Shown here: piece by piece, positions 42,485 through 51,302 of the stretch
Position numbering within the stretch: position 1 is the stretch's first letter
Layout: each line of letters opens with the position of its first letter
Assembly (NCBI GenBank): GCA_029287595.1
Contig: JARFQU010000044.1
Location: forward strand, 1 to 54,037
Source: Halioglobus sp.
Lineage (GTDB): Bacteria; Pseudomonadota; Gammaproteobacteria; Pseudomonadales; Halieaceae
Reading direction: 5' to 3'
Length of the DNA: 54,037 nt
Translations under genes and position numbers: made by a program
Notes under the pieces: generated by a model
Seen by the model: only the letters and a program-made list of their open reading frames with translations
What the model was told of the DNA's origin: nothing
Databases searched by the model: none

Positions 42485-44506
42485 TTATTGGCCCTGGGAG
42501 TAGCGCGCAGGCAGCAGTTTGCGTGACGTGTCGCGGCGTATTTGTCCCAGTATGCGCTTCTGGTAGCCCGCTATTTGCCGCACACTTTCCAGTGCCGGGA
42601 ACTGCAGTAGTACCTGCAGAATATCCTGGAATAGCGCGATGCGTGGCAGTCCCCGGTAAATGCCCAGGTAGGAGCCGGTCATGGCGGTCAGGGAGCGGGT
42701 CAGGTGCAGATAGTCGCTGCGGATAACAATGCCCTGGCGACTGATCGCAGTGGCCAGATTAATGGCCAGTTCCAGTCTTCTGGTGAGGCCGTCATGACCT
42801 TCCCGATAGAGGGCGAGGGCGAAGTCATAGCCCAGGGGGCTGACACTGGCGTCAGCCAGGGTTCCTTCCGCCAATTTGATCAGCTCCGTGCGCGAGGCGG
42901 CAATTTGTTGTGGTTCCGGGCTCAGCTCGATCACGGCGTCGGCGATTGCTTCCGCGTCGCCCATCAATACCGCCTGCAGGTACTTTAGCGCCGGCTTCCA
43001 GATGTGGCTGATATCTATAGTGTTGCCCCAATCGATCAAATACAGCTGATCCTGCTGCGCTACCAGCACATTGCCGGGGTGCAGGTCGCCGTGGAATTCC
43101 CGGTACACGAACAGGTGCGAAATGACCGTGTGCAGAAAATCCCGGCCCACCTTGCGCCGCGCTCGCCGTGCCCTGCGGCCTGCGGGCGGCCCGAAGGCGG
43201 CATTGAGGCTGGCGGCAGAATCCACGAATTCCATTTCGATAATCCGGCGGGTGCTCTGATATACGCGCGGCACGTGCCAGCCGTTCGTGTGGCTGGCGCG
43301 CAGCGCAAATCGTGACTGATTGAGGGCCTCGGCCTCGAAATCCAGTTCCTCACGGAAGCCATCCACGAAGACGTCAACCTGGTCCAGCCAGGACGACAGG
43401 AAAGGGGACAGTTTAGAGTGGGGAGCCCAGTAGTGGCTGCTGAGGATAGCCAGCTTGATCACAGTTTTGCCGATCAGGAACTCCCGCTCCAGGTTGTGAC
43501 GGCCCACCTTGACCACCACCGGAGTGAGCAGTTGCCGTCCCTTCTTGTTGACCAGTGGTTTCTGCGCCAGGTAAACCGAGGCTATGGAGCCTGATTTCAG
43601 GGGCTGCGAGGCATCGAAGCCGTAATAACGCTGTGTAGGCAGCTCGCCATAGCATTCCAGGAAAGCCTGTTCCACCTCCGCGGCGGTCATCGGTTCCACG
43701 TCTTCCTGGAACACCGCCAGAGCATCGGTCATCTCCTCAGGCAGGAAATCGGAACTGGCCGCCGCTACCTGGGCCATCTTGATGAAGAAGGGACCGAATT
43801 CGCGCACCATGGTGGCAATGATTTCTGCCTGGGTCTTGAAATCCTCCGGATCGCTGGCGAAGAACTCCCGGATATGGCGTAGCGCACCTATCTGCCGGCG
43901 AAAAATCACCAGGTCCTGGCGTATTACCTGGGTATTTTGCAGGATTTCCCGCATGCGCTTGTCGTTGACCGTGCGCAGCTCCTTGAGCTGGTTGATGACC
44001 TGGACGATCAGCGGTTCGTAGGCGGTGAGGAAGATGCGCAGCACGTCCAGGCTGACCTCCCCCAGCCCCTTCAATTCCTGTTCGTCCATGAGTTCATTGA
44101 AGAATTTCCAGAACTCGTCAGTAATTTCCGCAGGAATCGCCACTACCGAGCGGGCAGTGACCTGGTCCACCAGGAAGCGCAGCAGGTTTTCCGTACTCTC
44201 TTCATTGGGCAGCAGGTTTTCGCTGCGCATGCGCGTGGTCAGGCTGCGCAGTTGCAGGGTCACCGGGTGGTCGCGCAGGGCGGCAAATATCTCGTCCAGT
44301 GCCACCGCCAGTTCTGGCTCGGTGATTTCCCCCCGGCGGTTGATCAGTTCAATCAGGGGCAGCAGGGAGCGGTAGATCCTGGCCACCCCGATGGTGAACT
44401 CACTGGTATTGCGCACCAGCTTGTAGGTCCTGTCCTTGAGGGCAGGAAGGATGTCCTCAAGATTGAGGTATTCGTCAATAGCTGTAGGTGCAAGCTGTTT
44501 TGACAA
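42485..44506 (-). CDS. ABC1/UbiB-family atypical kinase
   Basis: A 673-aa protein of the ABC1 (ADCK/UbiB/AarF) family. After an N-terminal helical extension of about 230 residues come the family elements: FGPFFIKMAQVAAASSDFLP (the KxGQ motif here KMAQ), the alanine-rich loop GSIASVYLAQ, VVVKV with the lysine, FREELDFEAEA, HGDLHPGN with His472 and Asp474, and LIDWGN. UbiB helps ubiquinone synthesis, but this protein is longer than UbiB (about 540 aa) and lacks ubiE/ubiJ neighbours, so it is probably a paralogue of unknown role. Its start is a TTG at 44506 with GGGAG 6 nt upstream. The C-terminal membrane helices of UbiB are not obvious. Confidence 0.88.
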   Translation of the reverse strand: MSKQLAPTAIDEYLNLEDILPALKDRTYKLVRNTSEFTIGVARIYRSLLPLIELINRRGEITEPELAVALDEIFAALRDHPVTLQLRSLTTRMRSENLLPNEESTENLLRFLVDQVTARSVVAIPAEITDEFWKFFNELMDEQELKGLGEVSLDVLRIFLTAYEPLIVQVINQLKELRTVNDKRMREILQNTQVIRQDLVIFRRQIGALRHIREFFASDPEDFKTQAEIIATMVREFGPFFIKMAQVAAASSDFLPEEMTDALAVFQEDVEPMTAAEVEQAFLECYGELPTQRYYGFDASQPLKSGSIASVYLAQKPLVNKKGRQLLTPVVVKVGRHNLEREFLIGKTVIKLAILSSHYWAPHSKLSPFLSSWLDQVDVFVDGFREELDFEAEALNQSRFALRASHTNGWHVPRVYQSTRRIIEMEFVDSAASLNAAFGPPAGRRARRARRKVGRDFLHTVISHLFVYREFHGDLHPGNVLVAQQDQLYLIDWGNTIDISHIWKPALKYLQAVLMGDAEAIADAVIELSPEPQQIAASRTELIKLAEGTLADASVSPLGYDFALALYREGHDGLTRRLELAINLATAISRQGIVIRSDYLHLTRSLTAMTGSYLGIYRGLPRIALFQDILQVLLQFPALESVRQIAGYQKRILGQIRRDTSRKLLPARYSQGQ

Positions 44507-44809
44507 ACGGGGCTCCCGGCCGATACAGCCTGGGTATCAGCATTAGTCTTGAATTGAGGGGTTGCGCGGTTGCGGGTTGGCTCGTGTTATTCCCGGCCGG
44601 CGAATAGGGGCATTTTCCCCCATTCCGGGGGCGCTCACAAGGGCGAATTTCAGGCTGCCTTGAGCACCCTTCTGCCGCGCGGCCACCCCCTGGGGTTACC
44701 GCAAACGTAACAATCGATGAGCTACACATTAAAAATTGTGGTCATCCCGCTCCGGGTGGCAGGGTAAATTTGCTAGAATTGGCGCTCCTTGCCCGGCTCC
44801 CGGATAGAT
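44507..44809. other. Divergent intergenic region between ABC1 kinase and fieF
   Basis: 303 bp without a gene. Its left end carries the ribosome site of the minus-strand kinase. The right end carries a promoter for fieF, listed separately. The centre, about 44590-44700, is GC-rich with short complementary runs such as GGGGGCG/ACCCCCT. No specific site is called in that part. Confidence 0.6.
44771..44779 (+). promoter_or_regulatory. Extended -10 promoter of fieF
   Basis: TGCTAGAAT combines the extended TG with a TAGAAT hexamer. Transcription would start near 44786, leaving a leader of about 24 nt before ATG 44810. No good -35 lies at 17 bp, which is common for extended -10 promoters. Confidence 0.55.
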
Positions 44810-45754
44810 ATGACAGATGTAGCATCCGAATCGCCCGCAATTTCGCCGCAGCAGGCCGGGCGCCTGATGCGACAGGCGACGTACGCGTCAATCACCGTCG
44901 CGCTGGTGCTTATTGCGGCCAAACTGGTCGCGTGGGGTATGTCGGGCTCGGTCAGCCTGCTGGCTACCTTGATTGATTCCTTCCTGGATGCCCTTGCTTC
45001 GCTGGTGAACCTGCTGGCGGTGCGTCACGCACTGTCCCCGGCTGACCGGGAGCACCGCTTCGGGCACGGCAAGGCGGAGGCACTGTCAGGGCTGGCGCAA
45101 GCCACATTTATTACCGGTTCGGCGGTATTCCTGTTACTGGAATCGGCCCGACGCTTGCTGGATCCGCAGCCCATCGGGGCTTATGGTCTGGGAATAGGAA
45201 TCATGCTCTTTGCCATCGCGACAACCCTGGCACTGCTGGGTTTTCAGCGCCATGTGATCCGCAAGACCGGTTCCGTGGCGATACAGGCAGACGCCTTGCA
45301 CTATCGCACCGACCTGTTGGTAAACGGCAGTGTCATCCTGGCCCTGTGGTTATCGGTGCATGGTTGGGCGGGTTTCGATGCACTGTTTGCCATTGCCATT
45401 GCCCTGTACATATTGTTTAGCGCCTGGCAAATTGTGCGCCAGGCCTTTGATCACCTGATGGACAGGGAGCTGCCGGACCAGGAGCGTGAGGACATTGTGC
45501 GCATTGCTACCTCCCACTTAGCCGTGCACGGTATCCACGACCTGCGTACCCGGCGCGCCGGCACATCGACTTTTATGCAATTACACCTGGAGCTGGATGA
45601 TGACCTTTCCCTGTTACAGGCGCACCAGATCTCTGACGAAGTTGAGGGCGAGCTGCTGGCAGCCTATCCGGGTGCCGAGATTATTATTCATGTAGACCCG
45701 ATTTCGGTAGTGCCCGACGAACCGGTGCCTGAGTTCCTGCGCAAAGACAGCTAA
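44810..45754 (+). CDS. fieF: Cation diffusion facilitator, FieF-like
   Basis: A 314-aa inner-membrane metal/proton antiporter exporting Fe2+, Zn2+ or similar ions. Six helices and a cytoplasmic C-terminal domain are visible. Metal-site residues are present: Asp56 and Asp60 in DSFLDALASLVN and the HYRTD motif in the fifth helix (ADALHYRTDLLVN). HRFGHGKAEALSG follows the second helix as in FieF. ATG 44810 is preferred; a TTG 21 bp upstream would add seven residues. The stop overlaps that of the convergent acyltransferase gene by 3 bp. Confidence 0.92.
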   Translation: MTDVASESPAISPQQAGRLMRQATYASITVALVLIAAKLVAWGMSGSVSLLATLIDSFLDALASLVNLLAVRHALSPADREHRFGHGKAEALSGLAQATFITGSAVFLLLESARRLLDPQPIGAYGLGIGIMLFAIATTLALLGFQRHVIRKTGSVAIQADALHYRTDLLVNGSVILALWLSVHGWAGFDALFAIAIALYILFSAWQIVRQAFDHLMDRELPDQEREDIVRIATSHLAVHGIHDLRTRRAGTSTFMQLHLELDDDLSLLQAHQISDEVEGELLAAYPGAEIIIHVDPISVVPDEPVPEFLRKDS

Positions 45755-47184
45755 GTCGCTGAAACCGCCTGTTGGGGGTCTTGCTGCGTGTCGGGAAGCA
45801 ATGCCACCAGCTGATCCAGTTCCTGTACGAAATAATCATAGACCAGCCAGCCATCGGGAATGACTTTTTCGTCGGCCAGGATGCACAGGTTGGCACTGCC
45901 GCAGTAACTCCACATGGTCATATTGACGCTTGAGCCATCAAATACCTGACCGGTGGAAAACCAGCTGTCGAGCTTGTAGCGATTGATATAAATGGGTTCC
46001 CGGGGACCGGGCACATTCGACAGCGCCGCGTTACCAAAAAAGCCCAGGGCGCCGCGCTGGCGATTGATATACCAGCGTATAACGCTGATCAGCCAGGGTG
46101 GACAGACCTGGAGCAGGGCGTTGAGGTCCGCCCCGGCCTCCACTGATGCCTTGAGGTGTTCCTTCATCGCCGCAGCAGACTGGTGGCTGGCCGCCAGGCG
46201 TTCAACGGGGTCCTCTATCTCGCTGTGCAGCCAGCAGTAATCCACAGTGGCGAAGTTGCCCAGCCCCTGCCAGCCCTCGGGGCGCACCCCGGCAAAGGGC
46301 ACACCGCCGACCAGGGCGTGTCGGTCCGCATCGTAGTGCATGTCCTGCAGCAGGCGGCGCAGGGTGCCGGATACGCAGGAGACGAATACATCATTGATGG
46401 TGACCCCAAAACCCTTGCTGACAGCTTTGAATTTATCCAGTGGCATGCTGTTGCAGACAAAGGTACGACCGTGGGATAGCGCGCAATTGATGGGTGTCGG
46501 GTGCATCATTACGGGCTTGGGGTGGGGTTTTCGACCCTCGGCTTCGTAACGCTTTTCCAGTGCTCTTTTACGCCGCAGACCGGACACCACGCGCGGCAGG
46601 TTTCTCATTAGCACTTGCGGCAGGTCGCGGGCTCCCCACCACAGGCGCTTGCCCCAGGAGGGCCATGGCCTGGGTGCCCAGGCGGGGACATGATCCGGCT
46701 TCCACCCGGGCTCGGGTCGGTAGAGCTGCTGCAGGTTCCATGCTGCCCCTACACCGTCTACGTAAGCGTGGTGCACCAGGGTGACGATGGCGACCTTGCC
46801 GCTGTCCAGGCCTTCTACCACCCACATCATCCACAGGGGCCGGCTGCGATCCAGCTGGTAGGCATAGACCGAGGACATGAATTCGCACAGTGCCTTATGA
46901 TCCCCGGGCGCGGGGCAGGATACCCGACGTACGTGATAACGCAGGTTGAAATCCGGGTCGTCCACCCACATGGGGTGATTGAGGCCCAGGGGCGATTTTG
47001 CGTACTTCCAGCGGAACATGGGTACCAGATGCAGCCTGTCTTCGAAGTCGCGGTAAAATTTCCCATAGGACCAGCCGTCGGGATCGGTGCTTGGGTCGAG
47101 GATCGCCACCTTGAAAGTATGCATGTAGGAGCGAGGCGTTTCATAGGAGAGCATGAACGCGTCGGCGCCGCCCATTCTTATCAT
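45751..47184 (-). CDS. Wax ester synthase / diacylglycerol acyltransferase (WS/DGAT)
   Basis: An acyltransferase of 477 aa joining fatty acyl-CoA to long-chain alcohol or diacylglycerol to make storage wax esters or triacylglycerol. The catalytic HHxxxDG motif is HHAYVDG (His138, His139, Asp143), and PLWMMWVVEGL before it and LSNVPGPREPIY near residue 390 are family markers. The N-terminus MGGADAFMLSYETP corresponds to the usual D-xxF-L-xxE-P motif. Ribosome binding is weak. It converges with fieF and has no lipid-related neighbour; such enzymes are typical of marine gammaproteobacteria that store lipids. Confidence 0.94.
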   Translation of the reverse strand: MIRMGGADAFMLSYETPRSYMHTFKVAILDPSTDPDGWSYGKFYRDFEDRLHLVPMFRWKYAKSPLGLNHPMWVDDPDFNLRYHVRRVSCPAPGDHKALCEFMSSVYAYQLDRSRPLWMMWVVEGLDSGKVAIVTLVHHAYVDGVGAAWNLQQLYRPEPGWKPDHVPAWAPRPWPSWGKRLWWGARDLPQVLMRNLPRVVSGLRRKRALEKRYEAEGRKPHPKPVMMHPTPINCALSHGRTFVCNSMPLDKFKAVSKGFGVTINDVFVSCVSGTLRRLLQDMHYDADRHALVGGVPFAGVRPEGWQGLGNFATVDYCWLHSEIEDPVERLAASHQSAAAMKEHLKASVEAGADLNALLQVCPPWLISVIRWYINRQRGALGFFGNAALSNVPGPREPIYINRYKLDSWFSTGQVFDGSSVNMTMWSYCGSANLCILADEKVIPDGWLVYDYFVQELDQLVALLPDTQQDPQQAVSAT

Positions 47185-47309
47185 CGCTATGTCACTCGGG
47201 ATTAGGCTAATACCCTTATTATAGTGTGGATATTGTCATCTGCCTCCCGTTAGGGCAATAAACATGCTATCTGTGGGTCCCGGTTTCCCGGCCTGGCGGC
47301 ACAGCTGTT

Positions 47310-49379
47310 CTAGAACTCGTACATGATGCGGGCGAAGGCATTCACGCCGTACCCGGGCAGGCGCTCGCCCACAGCAATATCGTCGTTGCGCGCGCGGTTA
47401 TAGCCGCCCAGGTGATCGCGGTACTTGCGATCAAAAATATTATCCACACCTGCCGCCAACTGCAGGCGAGCAGTGGCCTGCCAGCCGGCGCTGAGATTGA
47501 AGATAGCGTAGCCGGAGCTCTGCTTCTCGTTATTGGTAGTGCTGACATTATCCTGCCTGGCGTAGAGCACGCTTTCTATACCCGCTTGCCAGCGCTGCGC
47601 AGCGTAATCAAGACGGAACGTGGCGTTGGGCGGTGCGATGCGATAGAGATCGTCATTGATATCATCGCGTTTGCCGCGAACATAATTGACCAGCCCCGAC
47701 GTAGACCAGCGCTCACCCATACGCCATGACCAGTCCAGGTCGAAGCCATACAGTTCAGCGTCAACATTATTAAATTGCAGGGGGTCGGGGTTATTGCTGC
47801 CATTGCTGGCGTTCATCATGCTCACGAACATTACCGCGGGTGCTACCGGGCTGGGTGTGCCCTGTATGTAATCATCGATTTTGTTGTAGAACAGTCTAGG
47901 GGAAACCGTGAAGGCACCGCTGTTGTAATCCATGCCGAACTCTATCTGTCGCGAAACTTCCGCGTCGAGCTTGATATTGCCGGTATAGGTGTAGCCATCG
48001 GCGAGTCCGCCGGTGGCCTCCAGGGGCAGCCACAAGTAGCGCTCCTGATAGCTGGGTGAACGATTTTTCTGGGCCAGACCGGCGTACCAGTTGGTGTTAT
48101 TGCCAGCCTGGTACCAGGCCTTGGCGACGAGGTCGATATTATTGTCATCCTGGTTGCGCTGGGCATCATTGAATGCGTCGCGCAGCATTTGTGCCGGTGG
48201 CATCATCGCCGGGGTGCCATCCACCTTGCCAGCGTCCATTTCCACGCGGTTGTAGCGCAGCCCTAATTCTCCGCGCCAGTTGTTATCGAATTCCTGTTGT
48301 CGCTCTATAAATACTCCGTACACATCGCGCTGGGCGCTGTTGAAGTTGCTGACAAAAAACATCGGGTTGTTGGGGTTGTCGATATCGGAATCATGCTCGG
48401 CGCTGAACGCATCCAGACCGAAAACCCAGGCGCCATTATCGTCCGCCAGTGTGCTACTGACATCGAAGCCCAGGTTGTCGCTGCTGGCGGTATTTCTGCG
48501 CCATCGCTGTGCGGGTGGCGCTTCGCGCAACTGATAATTGGTCATGCGGTGATCCAGGGCGCTGCCGTATAGGTCCATATCGACCGTCAGGCCGTTGCCA
48601 CGCTCCAATGTGTAGGACAGATTGACCAGGTCGCCCTCTATGTATTCGATATCCATGGGCAGTGCCGGGGTGCCACCGTCGCCAGTATCGTTGTAGCCGT
48701 AGTCAAGTTGGAAAGTGTGGTCCCCGCTGCGAAAACCGTAGCCCAGGTCGTAGCGCTGGCGCTGGTATTCGGTGGGAGTGATATCGCCGTCACTGAATTC
48801 GGCATCATCGCCACTTTCTGTCATCGCCGCCACCTTTACCCGGTGTTGGTTATTGCTGGCATAAAGGGCGGTGTTGAGGTTATAGCCCTGGTTTACCGAT
48901 TGTGTGCTGCCGGTGACTCTGCCGTGTAATGCGAAGTGATCACCGGTGCCGAAGTCACCCTGGTAAGTTCGGGCGTCGATGGCGCCCCCCAGGGACTCCT
49001 GGGCCACGCTCACTGGAGCGATGCCCCTATAGATCTCCAGGGACTCCAATTGCGCACCGACCGCGTAGGATAGTGGAGGGTCCATCCAGTTGGGCCCGGA
49101 AGGTGCCAGTTGTGCGCCGTCCAGGGAGGTGGCGATTCTTGGGCCGAACAGGCCGCGGTACTGTGGAATACCGGTGATAGGGCCGTTGCTGTTGACGTTG
49201 GCTCCCGGTGCTTTCTTCAGCAGCTGTGCCACGTCCGGGGAAATGACCAGTTCGCTGGTGACATCTATGGTGCGAGTATCGTGTCTGGCACTTACTACCA
49301 GCTCTTCCAGCGGTTCGGCGCGCACCGTCATGGTGGTCAGTGCCGCGATGATGCCTAGATAAAGTGGCGTGCTGCGCAT
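47310..49379 (-). CDS. TonB-dependent receptor, possibly copper-receptor (NosA/OprC) related
   Basis: A 689-aa outer-membrane receptor. The signal peptide ends TVRAEP, followed by LEELVVSARHDTRTIDV (TonB-box region) and a plug with GIPQYRGLFGPRIATSLDGA and WMDPPLSYAVGAQLESLEIY. The RGL...R...LDGA and MDPP features recall the NosA/OprC copper receptor group, and a methionine-rich stretch (AVMFVSMMNA) is present in the barrel; the ligand assignment is tentative. The barrel ends RIMYEF. ATG 49379 has GGAGA 6 nt before it; starts further upstream in frame would have no signal peptide. It is divergent from the flavin monooxygenase across 182 bp. Confidence 0.93.
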   Translation of the reverse strand: MRSTPLYLGIIAALTTMTVRAEPLEELVVSARHDTRTIDVTSELVISPDVAQLLKKAPGANVNSNGPITGIPQYRGLFGPRIATSLDGAQLAPSGPNWMDPPLSYAVGAQLESLEIYRGIAPVSVAQESLGGAIDARTYQGDFGTGDHFALHGRVTGSTQSVNQGYNLNTALYASNNQHRVKVAAMTESGDDAEFSDGDITPTEYQRQRYDLGYGFRSGDHTFQLDYGYNDTGDGGTPALPMDIEYIEGDLVNLSYTLERGNGLTVDMDLYGSALDHRMTNYQLREAPPAQRWRRNTASSDNLGFDVSSTLADDNGAWVFGLDAFSAEHDSDIDNPNNPMFFVSNFNSAQRDVYGVFIERQQEFDNNWRGELGLRYNRVEMDAGKVDGTPAMMPPAQMLRDAFNDAQRNQDDNNIDLVAKAWYQAGNNTNWYAGLAQKNRSPSYQERYLWLPLEATGGLADGYTYTGNIKLDAEVSRQIEFGMDYNSGAFTVSPRLFYNKIDDYIQGTPSPVAPAVMFVSMMNASNGSNNPDPLQFNNVDAELYGFDLDWSWRMGERWSTSGLVNYVRGKRDDINDDLYRIAPPNATFRLDYAAQRWQAGIESVLYARQDNVSTTNNEKQSSGYAIFNLSAGWQATARLQLAAGVDNIFDRKYRDHLGGYNRARNDDIAVGERLPGYGVNAFARIMYEF

Positions 49380-49561
49380 GGCTGTCTCCTGGGGCTCACT
49401 GCGATAAAAATCCGGCGCAGTATATAGAGCTGGCCCACCGCTGGCCTGTGGCATGTTGTCGCACCCGCGTCCCGTGCTTTACCCTGAGGCGTATGATGTT
49501 GTGCCCTGGTGTGCACTTTGATGCCTGCCGGGGGGCTGGATAATCGATAGAGGGAGAGGCA

Positions 49562-51031
49562 ATGCAGGCGCGGGAACTCAGGGTCGTGGTATTGGGTGCG
49601 GGTATGGCCGGCATACTGGCCGGCATCCGACTGCAACAGGCCGGCTACGGGAATATCGCCATTTATGAAAAGGCCGACCGTGTCGGTGGCACCTGGCGCG
49701 AGAACACCTATCCCGGGCTGACCTGCGACGTACCCAGTCATCACTACACCTATTCTTTCGAGCGCAACCCCGACTGGACTCGGCACCTGCCGCCGGGGCC
49801 TGAGGTGCTGGCCTATTTTGAGCGCACGGCGGAAAAATTCGGTTTGGACCAGCTCATCCGTTTCGGCGAGGAGGCTACCAGCGCTGAATTTGTTGATGGC
49901 CGATGGGAGCTCGAGTTCAGTACTGGCAGACGCGATAGCGCCGATGTCGTTATAGCGGCCACCGGTGTTTTGCATCACCCGCGCTATCCGGACATCGAGG
50001 GTGCCGGGGAGTTCAGCGGCAAGCTGTTTCACAGTGCGCGCTGGGATCACTCAGTCCCCCTGGAAGGCAAACGCATCGGGGTTATTGGCAATGGCTCTAC
50101 CGGCGTGCAGATTGTGTCTGCGCTGGCCGGCAAGGCGGGCCACCTGGTGCACTTCCAGCGCACCGCCCAATGGATCATGCCGGTGGAAAATGGTGAGTTC
50201 ACCCGGGAGGAGCGCGCGGCCTTCCACGACCCCGAGGTGCTTGCCGCGGCGATGAACGTGGAGGAGTACAACGCAGCGGTAGAGCGCTACACTGAAGCCA
50301 TTATCGACATGGACTCACCGGGTGCCAGGGAAATGGGAGCCTATTGCCTGGCCAACCTGGAGCAGGGTGTGACCGATCCCGAGTTGCGCGAGCAACTGCG
50401 CCCGGACCATGCCCCCCTGTGCAAGCGGCTGGTATTTTCCCCTGATTATTACCAGGCGATACAGCACCCGAATGCGCAGTTGGTGACGCAGGGGATAGCG
50501 CGCATTGAGCCCGGCGGCATCCGCACGGACGACGGCGAGCTGCACGAGCTCGACGTGATTGTTTATGCCACGGGCTTTCGACCGGACCGCTTCATGCGGC
50601 CCATGCGTATTACCGGCCCCGATGGGGTGGACCTGGAAAGTTTCTGGGCCGAGCGCCCCAAGGCCTACCTGGCGGTCAGTATGCCCGGGTTTCCAAACCT
50701 GTTTATGCTCAACGGCCCCAATGGTCCTGTGGGTAACTTTTCCCTGATCGATATTGCAGAGCACCAGTGGGTCTATATCGAGCAGTTGCTGGCGCGACTG
50801 CGCGATGGCCACTGTGAACAGCTGGCCCCCACCCGGGAGGCGATGGATGCATTTGAGACGGAGCGGGTCGCAGCGGCCAAACAGACGGTCTGGTTTCGCG
50901 GTGGCTGTGTCAGCTGGTACCTGGATGACCAGGGTGTGCCCTCCAGCTGGCCATGGAATTATTCGCGCTTTGTCAAAGAAATGTCGCAGCCGGACTGGGC
51001 TGCGTTTGGAGTCGATGCGCCGGGCCCCTGA
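49562..51031 (+). CDS. Baeyer-Villiger-type flavin monooxygenase
   Basis: A 489-aa FAD/NADPH monooxygenase. FAD-binding motif GAGMAG at 12-17, the Baeyer-Villiger fingerprint FxGxxxHxxxW as FSGKLFHSARW (151-161), and NADPH-binding GNGSTG at 176-181 are all present; DVPSHHYTYSF is also typical. Such enzymes insert oxygen next to a carbonyl or oxidise heteroatoms; substrate is unknown. The ribosome site GGAGAGG immediately before the ATG is very strong. It is divergent from one TonB-dependent receptor and faces another, which suggests an uptake-plus-oxidation set for a hydrophobic ketone, sterol or terpene; that is inference. Confidence 0.93.
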   Translation: MQARELRVVVLGAGMAGILAGIRLQQAGYGNIAIYEKADRVGGTWRENTYPGLTCDVPSHHYTYSFERNPDWTRHLPPGPEVLAYFERTAEKFGLDQLIRFGEEATSAEFVDGRWELEFSTGRRDSADVVIAATGVLHHPRYPDIEGAGEFSGKLFHSARWDHSVPLEGKRIGVIGNGSTGVQIVSALAGKAGHLVHFQRTAQWIMPVENGEFTREERAAFHDPEVLAAAMNVEEYNAAVERYTEAIIDMDSPGAREMGAYCLANLEQGVTDPELREQLRPDHAPLCKRLVFSPDYYQAIQHPNAQLVTQGIARIEPGGIRTDDGELHELDVIVYATGFRPDRFMRPMRITGPDGVDLESFWAERPKAYLAVSMPGFPNLFMLNGPNGPVGNFSLIDIAEHQWVYIEQLLARLRDGHCEQLAPTREAMDAFETERVAAAKQTVWFRGGCVSWYLDDQGVPSSWPWNYSRFVKEMSQPDWAAFGVDAPGP

Positions 51032-51040
51032 GGCCTACCC

Positions 51041-51130
51041 ACCCGGAAAGTGTTTGCTGGTCCAGCGGTCCCGGGCGGGAAGGTGTTTCTCAGTCTAGCC
51101 GTCTCGGGCGGGAAAGTGTTTCTCACCAAG
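51041..51130. repeat. 33-bp tandem repeat, about 2.7 copies
   Basis: GTGTTT recurs at 51050, 51083 and 51116, each preceded by GGAA(A/G) and, in copies two and three, by CGGGCGGGAA. The period is exactly 33 bp. Copies 2 and 3 are the most alike; copy 1 is more diverged and copy 3 is cut short. The array begins 10 bp after the monooxygenase stop and ends about 170 bp before the receptor stop. No spacers occur, so it is not CRISPR. Confidence 0.8.
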
Positions 51131-51258
51131 CGAATATCGTGGAGCGACTGAAAAATCTTGTTTCGCCCGGACCCGTTGGCTAAAACCAAACCCCGGAAAA
51201 CCCGAAAACAGAATGTTTCTGGAATTTGCCGAGCAACTCCGCTGCAATGCGATTAAGC

Positions 51259-51286
51259 AAAAAAAAGCCCGGCTTATGCCGGGCTT
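51259..51286 (-). terminator. Rho-independent terminator of the last TonB-dependent receptor gene
   Basis: AAGCCCGGC (51265-51273) pairs perfectly with GCCGGGCTT (51278-51286) around the loop TTAT. On the minus strand it is followed by a run of T. It sits 16 bp past the receptor stop. Read on the plus strand it could also end monooxygenase transcription, though without a T-run. Confidence 0.9.
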
Positions 51287-51302
51287 CAGCGGGTCGCGTT
51301 AA

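Noticed and set aside
51041-51130. CRISPR array
   Set aside because: The 33-bp units abut directly with no spacers, only about 2.7 copies occur and no cas gene is near.
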